DNA of 64,000 bases from Sipunculus nudus (GCA_026874595.1 CM049309.1:15950576-16014575), one strand, 5' to 3'; counted from the first letter of the stretch, positions 12,841 to 24,345 are shown. Made by a program: numbers and translations. Notes: generated from the sequence alone by a model not told the origin.

Positions 12841-14480
12841 TAGTAGCCATCCTATACAGGGCAATCCATTTCTTGACAGAAATAAAAATAATGCAAGTCC
12901 AACTGAATCCTTGGCAGTTCTTGCGTGCTGGAAATAAGAAAAAGCAATGAAAATGAGACTTGAAAAGAGTTGAACGTCCACAATGCCGAAATGCAAGCGA
13001 AGCCGCGTTCATGTTAGACAGAGACCCGACCTCTTGGTAAGGGAGACGTGACCTTTCATTCTTGGACAAGCCAGGTGCATCGCATGACCATCCTTTAAGG
13101 TCGGACTTAAATTAGGGCTGTCCTTAAAGAAACAAGGCGGCCGCTCAGCCTGCGTCCGGGAACTATAAAATTCCAAGAAGTCCTGCCCATCACGGAATAA
13201 CTGTAATGTCCCCTTCGTGTAAGTTATCTGTAATGTGAAATTTAATATATGTTAAAAATTGGAATCTTTGGTTAAAAAAGGGATTTTTAATGAGTCTGAA
13301 GTGGTAAGTAATGAGATGAAAAATTGTGAGGCCTTAGTTCCGTGGTAGGTTAGGACTTGCTATATAAAAATTATTTTCTTGGCATGAGGGGAAATGCTGT
13401 CGAATTTTTTGGCGCCTGCCGCACGTTTGTGAATAAAAACGGTACACTTGACACGGGCGCGATGGAAGTTTAAGAGGAACCGTGATAATCCCAAGCCGTA
13501 GTTGAGTTGTTTTGACCCCAGAGTTTGCAGTCCTAGCTTAAATAGGCATGGGACGGGCTCTTTTTTATACCCAGAACGCCAGAAGAGGCTGGAGATTGAA
13601 TGAAGGATTGGGCCATTTTTTATCCGAAAAACCTGGGAATTGGCAATTAAAAAAATGACAGGGACCTTCTTAGCCCGTTCCAGCTCAGGGAACGGTCATT
13701 AGAATATTGTCGGGAATCCATATTATCCTACCTGTGGGCTGGGACGGTCCAGAAAACCGCAATTATACGGGTATCCATAAAATTGTATGTCAATTTTTGT
13801 CATTAAGAAATACATATATATCTATGACGCGGACAGCTGGAGAATTCGCGGAGAATTCATCATGATGATATCATTAAATGTGAGCAAAGGTACAATTTAT
13901 GTTTTGTATTATATTTCCTTAAGAACCAGTAAATTTGATATCCTGCATGGTTTTGTTACGGTTTGCACAGTAAACTGTTGAAACAATTTATAGTGTTTAG
14001 CGTTTTCGTCTTATGTAAGATCGGTAGTCAATGTTAGCTGGTGATCCAGATTGGTGTTAGTGGCAGTCCAACATTGTTTGCGCTGGTTATTATTTCGGTA
14101 ATTTAACAGTGAATAAATGTCTTAAGAGTAATATAGTGGTAGATTTTAAATGATTTTAACGTGTAATTAAAAGTATCATTGCATATAAAAACTCTCCGGA
14201 AAATATCCGTGAATTCTCAGCGAATTCCCCGCGTTTAGATATTGACTGATATTCATGCCGAAACCCATCTTGAAAGTGTTCTTGTTCTTTGACGTGTCAT
14301 GGACACAAATTTAAGACGAGATGGACTTAACCCCGCCCAGGTAGGATAGTTTGGACTACGAAGAAGGGAACCCTCGCAGGAAATGCGGTGGGACGGGCTC
14401 TTTCTTATTCGGTGAACGCTCGAACAGGGTGTTGAATGATTGAAAAATAAGGTCATTTTCACTGTCATCTTGGTAACAGA
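12841..14480. repeat. Region with a degenerate direct repeat pair (GGGACGGGCTCTTT)
   Basis: GGGACGGGCTCTTTTTTAT (about 13549) and GGGACGGGCTCTTTCTTAT (about 14391) are followed by similar text: GAACG..AGA/ACAGG, GAATGA, and GGCCATTTTT/GGTCATTTTC. They are preceded by TTTGACCCC against TTAACCCCG. The two ~200-bp copies are separated by about 840 bp of AT-rich sequence. No coding signature was found. Confidence 0.4.
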
Positions 14481-14810
14481 ATAAATATTTTTTTTAAATT
14501 CATAGAGACTTGGTCATCCAATAACAGCAGAAAAAGAGTTCATTAAAATGTGGTCTGGTGTTCATTGTACCCTGGCCCACTGCCGTGATCCAAAGAGAAG
14601 CCTGAATTTTACTGCCAAAACACAATCCCCCCCCCCCCATAAAAAAAAATAACATTTATTTACTTTAATTTTTTTAATGCTGGATGTAGTTGAATATCAT
14701 TGTTTATTTATTAAAAAATCAGATTTAAATTTATTAATACATTTTTTCAACAGTTTGATATTTGATTTTGTTTTATTTTTAAATAGACAATATGTTACCT
14801 ATGATACTCA
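14481..14810. other. AT-rich non-coding stretch
   Basis: It contains a C12 tract at 14627-14638 followed by A-rich sequence. Nothing else was recognised. Confidence 0.5.
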
Positions 14811-15825
14811 TGGTCCAACACACATGTTTTTGGTGTCTTTAGGCCCAGTTTAGGGTGTATATACAGGGTAACAAGATAATATTACCCTGCTCCCACCAAC
14901 AAAAATTTCAAGCCCCCAGAAAGCTTATATCAGCTGATGACAATATATGGCTAATTATACACAGGCAAATAGTCTTTTGGACCACCTCATCTGCACCACA
15001 CTCATCATACACACCTGGTTTGGGTATCTTCGCAATCCATTTACACCCATTGGCTGGTATCTCAAAGCATTTGGCTCAAATCCCTCAGAAAAAAAATTAG
15101 TACCATTTTGAAATTTTAAAATATGGTCATAGCACTGTACTTGGTATATGCAGTCATCCATATGTTGGACCTCAAATTTAAACTAATGGTCCTACAAACA
15201 TGGTTTTGGTGTCATTAGGCCCAGTTTAGGGTGTATATGCAGGGAAACAAGATAATATTACCCTGCTCCCACAAACAAAAATTTCAAGCCCCCAGAAACC
15301 TGATTTCAGGGCAGTTTATGCTTATACACAGTCAAAAAGGTTTTGGCACCCTTCATCTCCACAAAACTCAACACACACACCTGGTTAGGGTATCATTGCA
15401 ATTCATTCACACCCACTGGCTGGTATCTCAAAGCATATAGCTCAACTTCTTCAGAAAAAAAATATAGGACCAGTTTGTATTTTCCAAATCTGGACACAGT
15501 GGACATAGTGATATACAGAGAAAATCCATTTTTTTACCTCAAATCTCTATTAATGGTCCCACAAACCTGGTTTTGGTGTCATTAGGCCCACTTTAGGGTG
15601 TATATGCAGGGAAACAAGATAATATTACCCTGCTCCCACAAACAAAAATTTCAAGCCCCCAGAAACCTGATTTCAGGGCAGTTTTTGCTTATACACAGTC
15701 AAATAGGTTTTGGCCCCCTTCATATCCACAAAACTCAACACACACACCTGGTTTGGGTATCATTGCAATCCATTTACACCAACTGCTCAAAGCATTTGGC
15801 TCAACTCTCTCAGAAAAAAAAATTT
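14811..15825. repeat. Three tandem ~370-bp repeats
   Basis: The phrase TGGTCC.ACA.AC followed by GGTGTC.TTAGGCCCA.TTTAGGGTGTATA starts at 14811, 15187 and 15554, giving periods of 376 and 367 bp. Each copy then carries AAGATAATATTACCCTGCTC, AAATTTCAAGCCCCCAGAAA and a CTCAGAAAAAAAA end. The third copy is shorter. Similar short frames in each copy (for example MYMQGNKIILPCSHKQKF) are the same repeat read three times and do not support a gene. Confidence 0.9.
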
Positions 15826-16791
15826 AGACTACTAGCATTGAAATGACCGAGATATACACATTTGTTCGAAATTTCGAATATTCTCGTTTGGCGGGAGATG
15901 TTACGAGATGTGGCGAGATTTGCGGTTAAATCATGTTTAGCTTCTGAAAAGCTACCAAATGATGAAAACTACTCCTCTTTAGCTTAAAAGGTGATCAAGT
16001 TATAAGTATTTCTGTGAAATCTCGTAATTTCTCGTTTGACAATGAAATGACTTGCACCTGAATGACTTAGAACCAAGGGAATATTATCTCATGCAAAAAA
16101 CTAGACCTTTCTAGCATAAATATTAAAAGAGATAGAAGCAAAAAACTCCATAATTTTAGATTGTCAAGTTTTTCCCCAAAATTTGGTTACCATGGTAACG
16201 GCAGCACAAAGCTACATGTGCAGAGAAATAAACCAATGATCCTAGTTTTAGATACGACAATAAAAATTGTGACATGTTTAATATTTTTTTAGATATTCCA
16301 GAAAAATGATATATTACAGTGTTTCATGTACCACGCCCCCTGGTGGCAATTTTCAGAAAATGAAAAAAAAACAATTTTATAAATTTTTTTTTATAAAATT
16401 TATAAATAACACAAAATATATGATTTTCAAAATCATTGTTAAAAAATTACGACCTCCAGGTCATATTTAATGAAATCTCGAAAAATCTCATTTGACGAGA
16501 AATGGTGCGAGATTCTGCGAGACCTGCAATTGTATCATATATAACTGACTAAACACTACCTAATGCAAAAAACTAAACCTCGCTAGCTTTAATAATGACA
16601 AAGCTAGAAAAAAAATTAAAATTTCACGACCTTTTCCCCCAAAATTGCGTATCCAAGGTAACAGCAGAATGGAACGATTTTGCAGTGAGGCTAGTTGCCA
16701 TCTAGTGACGACTATTTTGAGCTACTGCTTGAGTGGCTGCGACTATTTTTAACAAAGTTATGATGAAAAACCTTATTATATGGGGTGTCAG

Positions 16792-16815
16792 TGACCTTGA
16801 CCTTGACCTTTGACC
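16792..16815 (-). promoter_or_regulatory. TGACCT cluster ending in a DR1 site
   Basis: Four half-sites lie in a row. The last two, TGACCTTTGACC at 16804-16815, form a direct repeat with 1-bp spacing (DR1), the arrangement bound by RXR/HNF4/COUP-TF-type receptors in animals. It lies within a repeat with no adjacent gene, so function is unknown. Confidence 0.3.
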
Positions 16816-16917
16816 GATCATGACCAAAAACAATAGGGCTCTGTAGTAGACGATTTTATACCAACTATATTGCGATTGCTTGAAAATTGTGGCCTGTAGA
16901 GCGCGGACAAATAAGCA

Positions 16918-17100
16918 GACAAACATACGGGACTGACCAATATACTTGCCGAAATCTTTGATTCCGGCAAGTAACAAACAGACATACGCAACTGACCAAT
17001 ATGCTTGCCGAAATCTTTGATTCCGGCAAGCAACAAACAAACAAACAGACATACACAACTGACCAACATGCTTGCCGAAATCGAAGATTTCCGGCAAGCA
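16918..17100. repeat. Three tandem ~60-bp stem-loop units
   Basis: CAGACA(A)ACATAC..., ACTGACCAATAT, CTTGCCGAAATC and TTCCGGCAAG occur three times. The last unit has the best stem: CTTGCCGAAATC-GAA-GATTTCCGGCAAG. It is the same unit as at 11524-11640. Confidence 0.8.
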
Positions 17101-17105
17101 ATTAA

Positions 17106-18285
17106 CAGAGAGACTTGGTTAACAACATAACCTCCGACAAATTTTGTTTTATGATGTATTGATAAATAGCATTTAAATCATTAGCTGAATATTTTAAGTG
17201 TCTTTAAATCACCAAGTATCAAAAATAAAATGTATTATTTAAAACATCATCAGTAAAGACAAAATCTGCATTTATGAGATTTCTTACCTGCGGAGGTCGG
17301 TTCTTGTGAACGCATGAGACGAGGACACAATATTGTAATTTGGATGCAACAAACCGTTAAGAGTCAACCAAACGCCCACCCAACGGTGTTACGACTTCTC
17401 AGCATTCGACTCGCTGTATAAGAACGGCCGCTCAAGTTAGAAACCTATTTACGACGCAGTAATGATAGACTTCAGTGGGAGACACGGAGAGAGAATATTA
17501 TGCTTTCAAAACAAGTCATTGTGTATGTAAACACCATGCACATAAAGGCGTTGAGGGTAAAGCACTTTTGCTGCATGGTCAGGTAGTGATACGCGATGAA
17601 ACCTGAATGGGCGTCAAATATTTGACTGGTCTGTTATTGCATTACCTATAGAGAAACCAAGAGCTGCTTAAACAAGCGTCATCTGTATGGGTAATCAGAC
17701 ACAAAGATATTTTCAATCACTCATAACTTATTGCATTCACCAACCTGAACCCACACTAGAGGCGGAAAACTTGCTATGGAAATATGATATGGGGGGGGGG
17801 GGGGGTATAAGTGAAATGAACGGAGAGTTTTTTTTTATGAGAAGGCTATTTTGGATCCCTTGTGTATAGTTAATTGTTAATCATGAGGCTAAGGGACCGT
17901 GAATAAAGAAAGTAGATCTTTAGTGATTTAGATCATATGCAGGTAGACTATTATAAAAGCAGACTATTATAGTTGTGGTGCCATGTTTATGTTAAACTAT
18001 TAACGGTCTGTAGCTTAAGACCGGAGCTTCGTTTCCCCGAACCAATAATACTTTTATTTTTTAAATCTTTAACCCAGTCATCTTTATATCTTTAACAAAA
18101 ACAAAAAAAACACAAAGACAAGGATGGAGGTTAAGAAATGAAAAGGAAGGGAGGAAGGATAGAGAAAAGAAAACAAAAGAAGAAAATAGGAAAGTTGTGG
18201 GAGTTGGTTGTGAGGGTAGAAACTTATACAGATCCAGATCAAGGTTAGTTAATTAAGAATATGGAGGAGGTATGAAAGAAAATAG
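17106..18285. other. Non-coding stretch
   Basis: It holds a G15 tract at 17791-17805 and, from about 18075, increasingly purine-rich sequence leading into the next repeat. No gene was recognised. Confidence 0.5.
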
Positions 18286-19040
18286 AAGACATTAAGTGGA
18301 TAAAAAAAGAAAATAGTAAATGTGTGATGTGATTTGAAGCATACAGGAAAGAAAAGAGAAAGTCAGAAAGAGGGAAATGAATAAAGATACAGAGCGAAGA
18401 TGAAACGGAAGTCCATATAAAGATGAAGAAAGTAAGGGGAAAAAATCGAGGAAGGACTGAATGAAATACACAGAAAGAAAATAGGAAAAGATGATAGGAA
18501 GGAATTATCGAATGAAGTACACAGAAAAAAGTCATAAAAAGAAGAAATGATGGAAGGATCGGAAGAAGTAAATAGAACAAAAGTAATGAAAAGAAGAAAT
18601 GAAGTGAGGATCAAATGAAGTACATAGAAAGAAAGTAATAAAAAAAAGAAATGATGGATGGATCGAAAGAAGTACATTGAAAGAAATTAATTAAAATAAG
18701 AAATGATTGAAGGATAGAATAAAGTAAAAAGAAAGAAAGTACTGAAAAGAAGAATTGATGTAAAGGTTAGAAAGAAGTACATAGAAAAAAAGTAATGAAA
18801 AGAAGAAATGATGGAAGGATCGAAAGTAGTGCATCAAAAGAAAGTAATGTGAAGAGGAAATAATGGAGGGCTATAATGAAGTACATGGAAAGATAAAATG
18901 AAAAGAACAAATGAAGAAAGGATCAAATGAAGTACATAGAAAGAATATAAGAAAAGAACAAATGAAGGAAAGATCGAATGAAGTACTTAGAAAAAAGAGG
19001 AAAAGAGAAGGAATGATGAAATGATGGTTGATGTTTTGCA
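18286..19040. repeat. Polypurine minisatellite, period about 52 bp
   Basis: The plus strand is almost entirely A and G. Recurring words are AGAAGAAATGATGGAAGGATCGAA, AGAAGTACATAGAAAGAAAG and TAATGAAAA, with units beginning near 18541, 18592 and 18644 and continuing to about 19030. Minus-strand frames rich in F, S, L and H are low-complexity readings of this tract. Strand-asymmetric purine runs of this kind can adopt triplex (H-DNA) structure, which is inference here. Confidence 0.8.
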
Positions 19041-20221
19041 AATTATTCGCTTTACCATAGGGACGATTCATGTGTTCTGAAATTGAGGATGAAGTGGTCT
19101 CCTGTGGAGTGGAAATAATTTTTTTAACGTGAACCTGGAGGCATCCTTTTAGTGTCTCATTTCAAGGCCGATTGCCAATCCCGGGAAAAGGTCCCAAGAG
19201 ACACATTGGTAAGTTGAAAAACATGAAAAAATTAGAAATGTCAGGGACAAGGACATGAACAAAAAACATCTGTGTGCGAAATGAAATCAGATGGTGGCTC
19301 CTGTTGCTGGTGGAGTGATACTATAGGTAAAATGTCAGATGGAAAATCACTGCCTTTTGAAAACATCATAATAATTATTTTAATGTGCTTTCTGAAATTT
19401 TGAAATTTAAAGACACCGTCTAGGACTGAGTGAACAAACAGTTTATTGGGGAAACTTTAGAAGCGCGCAAGTAACACTATTATAAAATGATATTTTAATT
19501 ATTACCGTTTTAGATCTAATATGAAACAGAAAGATAGAAGAGAAAATTCAGGAATTAAAAAAGAAAATTACTCCCAGTCAAAAGTACAGGAAGCATTGTA
19601 TTACTAGAATAAGCTCTTCATTATTATCATCACCTTTCCAAAATTATGAGATTTTAAGGTTTTGTATTAATAATAAATTACTAACTAATATACCTTAATA
19701 AAAGTTTGACACTATCCTGTGTTCAAAATGTAAATAAAAAAATAAACAATTCCATATATATTTTCCTATCACCATGCCAAATGTTAACCAAATTGGTTGT
19801 ACCTGTTCTTCATTATCATTACAGACACATATAGAAAATTACGGTACTCTATTGTTCAAATCATGCAGTGACTGCACTTGGTGGCCTTGGTTTTGCTATT
19901 GTCTGATAATCCACTCATGGTCCTAGGGTCTTGTAGCCAGCTGTGGTTTTTACATGGATACCATTATCTCTGTTGTGCCAAATTGGTCTTATCTGAAGGT
20001 CGATTTTAATGCTGGTGAAAAAACAAATGTGTAAAACTAATATTCTGTAAATATCTACAGTATATGAAACAAAAACATGTAGAGATGACTAAACCTTCAG
20101 GTACCATTTTAACCGCTTTTTTAATTGTGTTTTTTTTTTGTAGAGGTAACCGTTATTTATGGTCTTTTATCTAATTCTTAATCTAAGTATGTACATCTAC
20201 AGAGTTCATTTCCGGTTTGAG
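19041..20221. other. AT-rich non-coding stretch
   Basis: No repeat family or coding motif was recognised. Confidence 0.45.
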
Positions 20222-20545
20222 ACTACGTAACAGGGCGGTAGCACTCGCTTCCTATCATTTGTTTTTGTATCCTGGTGTCACACAGGCCCGGTGTCTACCG
20301 CACTCGTGGGTCCTGAGTGTGTAGTTATCCCCATTGCTGGGTCATAACACCAAAGAACCCCCTAAAGACGCAATCGTTTTGTGCATGATACACGACTGTT
20401 GGGCTAGGCCTTTCCATTAAGCCTGCAGAGCACTCGCCCTGGGTGGGGGCCGACCGTGAAATAACTCACTGCCTCTACTGAGATTTGAACTCATGACCTC
20501 TAGGCTTTGAGTCCTGCGCTCTACCCGTGAGCCACAGAGGCCGGT
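20222..20545 (-). mobile_element. tRNA-derived SINE, copy 2
   Basis: Read on the minus strand, the head starts near 20545 with GGCCTCTGTGGCTCACGGGTAGAGC (A box), followed by GAGTTCAAATCTC (B box) and CAGTAGAGGC. The acceptor arms GCCTCT/AGAGGC, the D stem GCTC/GAGC and the T stem TGAG/CTCA can still pair. This is the best preserved tRNA head of the three copies. The body carries the CAGCAATGG and GGACCCACGAGTGCGGT blocks shared with copy 1. The lack of a good anticodon stem and the long body argue against a functional tRNA. Confidence 0.8.
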
Positions 20546-21194
20546 TACAATTTTAACCTTATTTACACATAAGGCCAGGCATATAAAAAGTAATGTTCTA
20601 CAGACTAGATAGGGCGTGATCGGACCAATATTTATTCTTTTTTATCAGTTCAGACATAAACGTGAAATTTTGCCAGCTTGCCTAGAAAATTAAAAAAGAA
20701 AATGATCCAGTTCTTGAAACGATGTACATGTTTTACACAAAATATAGTCCATGTTCCATACCTTTAATGATTCTTTTCCATAGCACAAATAGCAACATTA
20801 CAGAGGCTATGGCACAATCCACAAAATTTATTATGATAAATTTGCCATAACAAAATTTCAAACATTATCTTTTCCTGGTCTTCACTTGCAAAAACTATTT
20901 TTTTAAAAATCCACGAAATATGGATGGGACGGCACCGTAGAACAATAATTATTATATAGCCTAAATCCATATCTTAGTAAATGATATATAATTAAGTTTC
21001 ACCAAGATAGTACATACTCATCATTGTGCCACCCACATTTTCTCTTCAGAATTTGTCTTCTTCCAACACTTTGAAACCTGCAGTGATGAAAGTGTGTGTT
21101 TCCTATGTCAAACTACACTCTTCACGAAGTGGGTATACATTGCAGTCATTTTATGTCTCCTTCGCTTTAACCGCTGCTTTTATAGCAGGGGATT
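20546..21194. other. AT-rich non-coding stretch
   Basis: Nothing recognised. Short frames at 20764-20970 and 21026-21334 lack any familiar motif. Confidence 0.4.
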
Positions 21195-21690
21195 TCCGGG
21201 TTTCATCATCAGGTCTGACTCATAGCCATAACTGTGATGTAGGCCTTGACTCAGGACTTGGACTAGTCCATTTTTTAGGGGAAACGGAGTTAAGGACTCG
21301 CGATATCAGGCTGAGTCCATTTCGAGTCAAATAAAAAAAAATATCACTTATTATAAAGACTTATATATACGTCCGAAATACTAACATAATATTACATAAA
21401 AAATAACAAAAAATATACGAAGCTTTGTTTAGTATCAGGAGCTATAATTGTAATTAACCATTTTAGTAAAAGCACATGTTACCTTACTTAAAATGTACAT
21501 GATAGTCTGAAATTTCCGTTTTAGATTGCTTTTTCAGAACTCTTGTTTTCAACTTGGTCATGCAATTGGGTTCCAGATGACCCGGACTCGAAGAAGGTGG
21601 ACTTGGACTCGAACCTCAAGGACTCGGACTTGGACTCGGGTGTCCCGTACGTGGACTCAAACTCGGGTAATGTTGACTCGACTACATTAC
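21195..21690. repeat. GACTCG/GACTTG hexamer-rich element
   Basis: Repeated GACTCG and GACTTG hexamers at 21580-21685 (ACCCGGACTCGAAG, GGACTTGGACTCG, AGGACTCGGACTTGG) are paired with a related block at 21220-21325 (GCCTTGACTCAGGACTTGG, AAGGACTCGCG, TGAGTCCATTTCGAGTC). About 250 bp of AT-rich sequence separates them. This looks like one non-autonomous element with repeat-rich ends. The class is unknown. Confidence 0.4.
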
Positions 21691-22138
21691 TGCAAACCAA
21701 AGTGAATGGGGTGTCGCGGGTGTAAACCTTGGAGCTTGATGCATAATGAATCGTTGAAGAACAGACTTGGCTTGTGTAAATTTATTGAAAATAAGTTCGC
21801 CAGCTGTCCTCATACTTTTTTTATCCCAGCGTCCATAAAACGACTTTCTTTCTTGAGGAAGTATACAAATATGTCATCCTCAAAGGACTCGGCTTCTTCC
21901 AAATTAATTGAAATCAAGAATTTATCTGTTATTTCATTTAATGGTAAACCCAAATAAGTGCAGCCAGTCTCAAGCTGAACTTCAGATTCAGACTCGTCCA
22001 GACACCGCCAAGTCACACAGTCGGTTTGAATCAGACAACAATTTCTCAGTGTTCTTTGTCCTTGCGGCTAGATACATTGGGAAAATCTGAATTCGGACGA
22101 GTGCCAAAAGTTTAAAGCCAACTATCTCCCTGTTTTAT

Positions 22139-22400
22139 TTGCAGAGTGTATGCGACCCCATGCTTGCATTGCGTAAACATTTAAGGTACATAAACATTTT
22201 AAACAATAAGAGGATTATATCTCATGTAAAAATCATTTTCCTTTACCAAAGCCCAAGTTTGAACATAAAATATTTCTCATTTGCCTATTCTGGACCTTTC
22301 CAGTGGAACAAACTGCCAGCTCATATCCGAATTCTTACGTCACTTCCAATATCTTAGAGAGAGTTAAAGTATTTTCTCTCCAAGTATTAATAATGAATAA
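22139..22400 (+). pseudogene. LINE reverse transcriptase C-terminal remnant
   Basis: The frame at 22139-22357 ends with F-A-Y-S-G-P-x-x-W-N-K-L-P-A-H-I-R. This closely resembles the common C-terminal tail of CR1/jockey-type LINE reverse transcriptases (YxGPxLWNxLPxxIR). After an in-frame TAG, the reading continues R-E-L-K-Y-F-L, as expected for the 'FK..LK.FL' end of that tail. Upstream RT motifs are absent, so this is a 5'-truncated, dead copy. The adjacent AT-rich text to about 22745 may be its 3' UTR, but that is unproven. Family assignment rests on the tail motif alone. Confidence 0.6.
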
Positions 22401-23154
22401 TCTGCATTTCTACTTCCGTGAATCCCATTAACTCTTGAGGTTTAAATGTATATTTTTGCATAAGGGTATTTATCCGATATTTTAACATTGTGGACTGGGT
22501 ATATGTTTTACATGAGATTGTTTTGACATATCTTGTTTCGCCAAAATTCGTTTATAGCATCATGTTGGATTTTAATATTTATGGTATAGTACATACACAT
22601 TGTAGTTCATATTCAACTCATTGCCTATTCGTATACTCTATGATCAAATTCAATTGTAATAATGCTTATGCAATTGTAACAGGACTCCACTCGAAAACAG
22701 CAATAGATAAGATAAAATTTATTTGTGATTTATAAATAAATAATTTTCACGCCATTAGTTCATTTTCGCTGAATACGAAACTTTCCCCACAAAACCATAC
22801 CGGCTCTTCGTAGGCTTTATATGTCCATTTACGGCTCTGTGTGAGTTAATGCGCTTCTGTATACCGTAACAAGACCAGAGGTCCGATCACAACGACTCCC
22901 GGTCAAAGAGAACTAACATGAAATTATAAACACAGAAGAAACATTGGTTTGAAGGCTGAAACATCTCGATTTGTAAAGTCGTGCGGTACTACCGACAGGT
23001 GGCGTGAGGGCTATTTTTTTATTTTGTACCACTGATCAAGCCCGGTGCAAGCTTTTGTTCCCTTGAATACAGGAGCAAACAAACAGTTTAATAACAAAAT
23101 ATTGGTATATAAAATTATATTTTAGGGTTAAAATACTATATGTTTAAAATTTTA
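22401..23154. other. Non-coding stretch
   Basis: No convincing feature. It may include the 3' untranslated remainder of the preceding LINE fragment. Confidence 0.4.
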
Positions 23155-23690
23155 GGTATGTGAATGGGTCCCTTTAATGAAATGTTGGTATTCCCTGCCA
23201 TGAAATATTCTTACAGCGCCCCGGTGGATGATATGAGCTTGTTTTTCTACGAACTGTTTGTAACTACGGTACATGTGCCTATGTTGACAAACAGAAAAAG
23301 AATGTAACCAGAGGTGCTTGACAGCGCATGTCCGGAAGTAGAAGGTAACTAGTTGATTGTGGTAAGAATAAAAGAATATTTTTAAATTTGCAAAAATCAT
23401 ATTCGTCTGATTTTCTGCAGTTTTTTATATTGGACGTGCTTGGGTGATCAGCGGCGGCCATTTTGTCGGGCTTCCCACTTGTTTTAAACACATTGAAATA
23501 TAAAAAGGGCAAACTTGTGCAATGTGTGATCGGCGCCTTACTGTACAATTTTACTAAAAGGTGCAAATTATAAGAATTTTCTGTATCTTTATGCTCCAAA
23601 TACGTCTTCAGCAGATATTCTAACGCCAGAGTATTATGAGAAAGATAAAGAAAAATAGAGGTAAGAGTACCGAAATCGGGTGGGATGGTG
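23155..23690. repeat. Dispersed repeat 'Y', copy 1
   Basis: TATGAGCTTGTTTTTCTAC, GTTTGTAACTACGG, ATGTTGACAAACAGAAAAAG, then CTTCCCACTTGTTTTAAACACATTGA-ATATAAAAAGGGCA matches 27985-28150 in the same order and orientation. There the text reads TATGAACTTGTTTATCAAC, AATGTTGACAAACGGGAAAAAG and ACACGTTGATATAAAAAAAGCA. The minus-strand frame 23279-23701 lies across this repeat and is not supported as a gene. Confidence 0.55.
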
Positions 23691-23950
23691 CTTAGACACA
23701 TTCCCAGTCACGATTTATATTTTTATATACTGTGGTTGATTTTATATTCACTGGGTTAAAATTTCGCGATTTTGAGCCTCTAGCTAACGAGAGTTCCATT
23801 TTAATTCGCGATCTCACAATACGAAAGACATTTACACACAGTATAGCTTTATTATGTGAATTAGTTATATCAAATATTATGTGCACAAAGTCGTATTAAC
23901 AAAAAATATTGTCCGTTATTGGCAGACAATTGGAAGGATTCATCTAGACA
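23691..23950. other. AT-rich non-coding stretch
   Basis: No feature was recognised between dispersed repeat Y and the SINE head at 23951. A minus-strand frame at 23692-23886 shows no known motif. Confidence 0.4.
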
Positions 23951-24135
23951 CTGGTTTCCGCAGTTTAGGGGTAGAGCACAGGGTTCAAAGCCAGGAGATC
24001 GTGACTTCGAATCTAAGGCAAGGCGGTGAGATTTTTCACGGTTTGTGCCCATCTAGGGTGAGCGCTCTGTAGGCTTAATGGGGAAACTGTGCCCAACATT
24101 CGTGTTTCACTCACAAACGAGTTTTACAGGTTTTT
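23951..24135 (+). mobile_element. tRNA-derived SINE, copy 3 (5' part)
   Basis: CTGGTTTCCGCAGTTTAGGGGTAGAGC (A-box region) is followed by GACTTCGAATCT at 24003-24014 (B box). Next come GAGCGCTCTGTAGGCTTAATGG, shared with copy 2 (GAGTGCTCTGCAGGCTTAATGG), and GTGTTTCACTCACAAACGAGTT, shared with copy 1 (GTGTTTCGCCCACAAGCGAGTT). The element then ends in a T tract at 24132-24141 next to a hairpin-ended element, so it is truncated. Confidence 0.75.
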
Positions 24136-24149
24136 TTTTTTAAGATTTT

Positions 24150-24345
24150 TTTTAGCTCAGCTGACTTCATGCTGAGCTATTGCGATGGGTCTTTGTCGGT
24201 CTTCTTTATCTACGGCAGTCCGTCCATAAGCAAGGCAGAAATCATGACCATGTGACCTCGAAATTCCTTTTTCAGTATCCAGGTCCTGGATAAATCTCCT
24301 TGGAAACCCCAAACTGGATCACAGTGACCTATATTCTGCAACATG
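24150..24345 (-). mobile_element. Hairpin-ended non-autonomous element, copy 2 (truncated)
   Basis: Its terminal hairpin AGCTCAGC-TGACTTCAT-GCTGAGCT lies at 24154-24178. In reverse complement the body reads ATAGGTCACTGTGATCC, GGTTTCCAAGGAGATTTATCCAGG, then GTCATGATTTCTGCCTTGC. This parallels ATAGGTCACAGTGACC ... GGTTATGATTTGTGCCCTGC in the element nested at 29085-30375, so the two are the same family in opposite orientation. A-rich sequence follows at 24349-24380. Confidence 0.6.

Larger units (their letters stand above)
15835..17105. repeat. Composite repeat unit related to 8670-12840
   Basis: It repeats module C at 15869, 16017 and 16472 (GAAATCTCG..., CGAGA), the CAAAAAACTAGACCTTTCTAGC block, module B near 16331 (ACGCCCCCTGGTGGCAATTTTC) and the TGACCT cluster at 16792-16815. 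It ends in three stem-loop units at 16918-17100. It is separated from the main array by the 370-bp tandem repeats. Confidence 0.65.

Noticed and set aside
8680-12996. Cys/Leu/Ser/Val-rich proteins
   Set aside because: These are translations of GACA/GACAGACA tracts and composite repeats. No domain or codon signature of a gene.
18245-19071. Phe/Ser-rich membrane-like proteins on the minus strand
   Set aside because: They are low-complexity readings of the polypurine minisatellite, overlapping in more than one frame.
20465-20545. A functional tRNA gene
   Set aside because: The acceptor, D and T arms can pair, but the anticodon stem is poor and the sequence continues into a SINE body shared with two other loci.
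21810-22016. A conserved exon on the minus strand (acidic 68-residue frame)
   Set aside because: Composition is plausible, but no splice context, no recognised domain, and it borders a repeat-rich element.
23279-23701. A 140-codon minus-strand gene
   Set aside because: It lies across dispersed repeat Y, whose second copy at 27870-28150 does not keep the frame.
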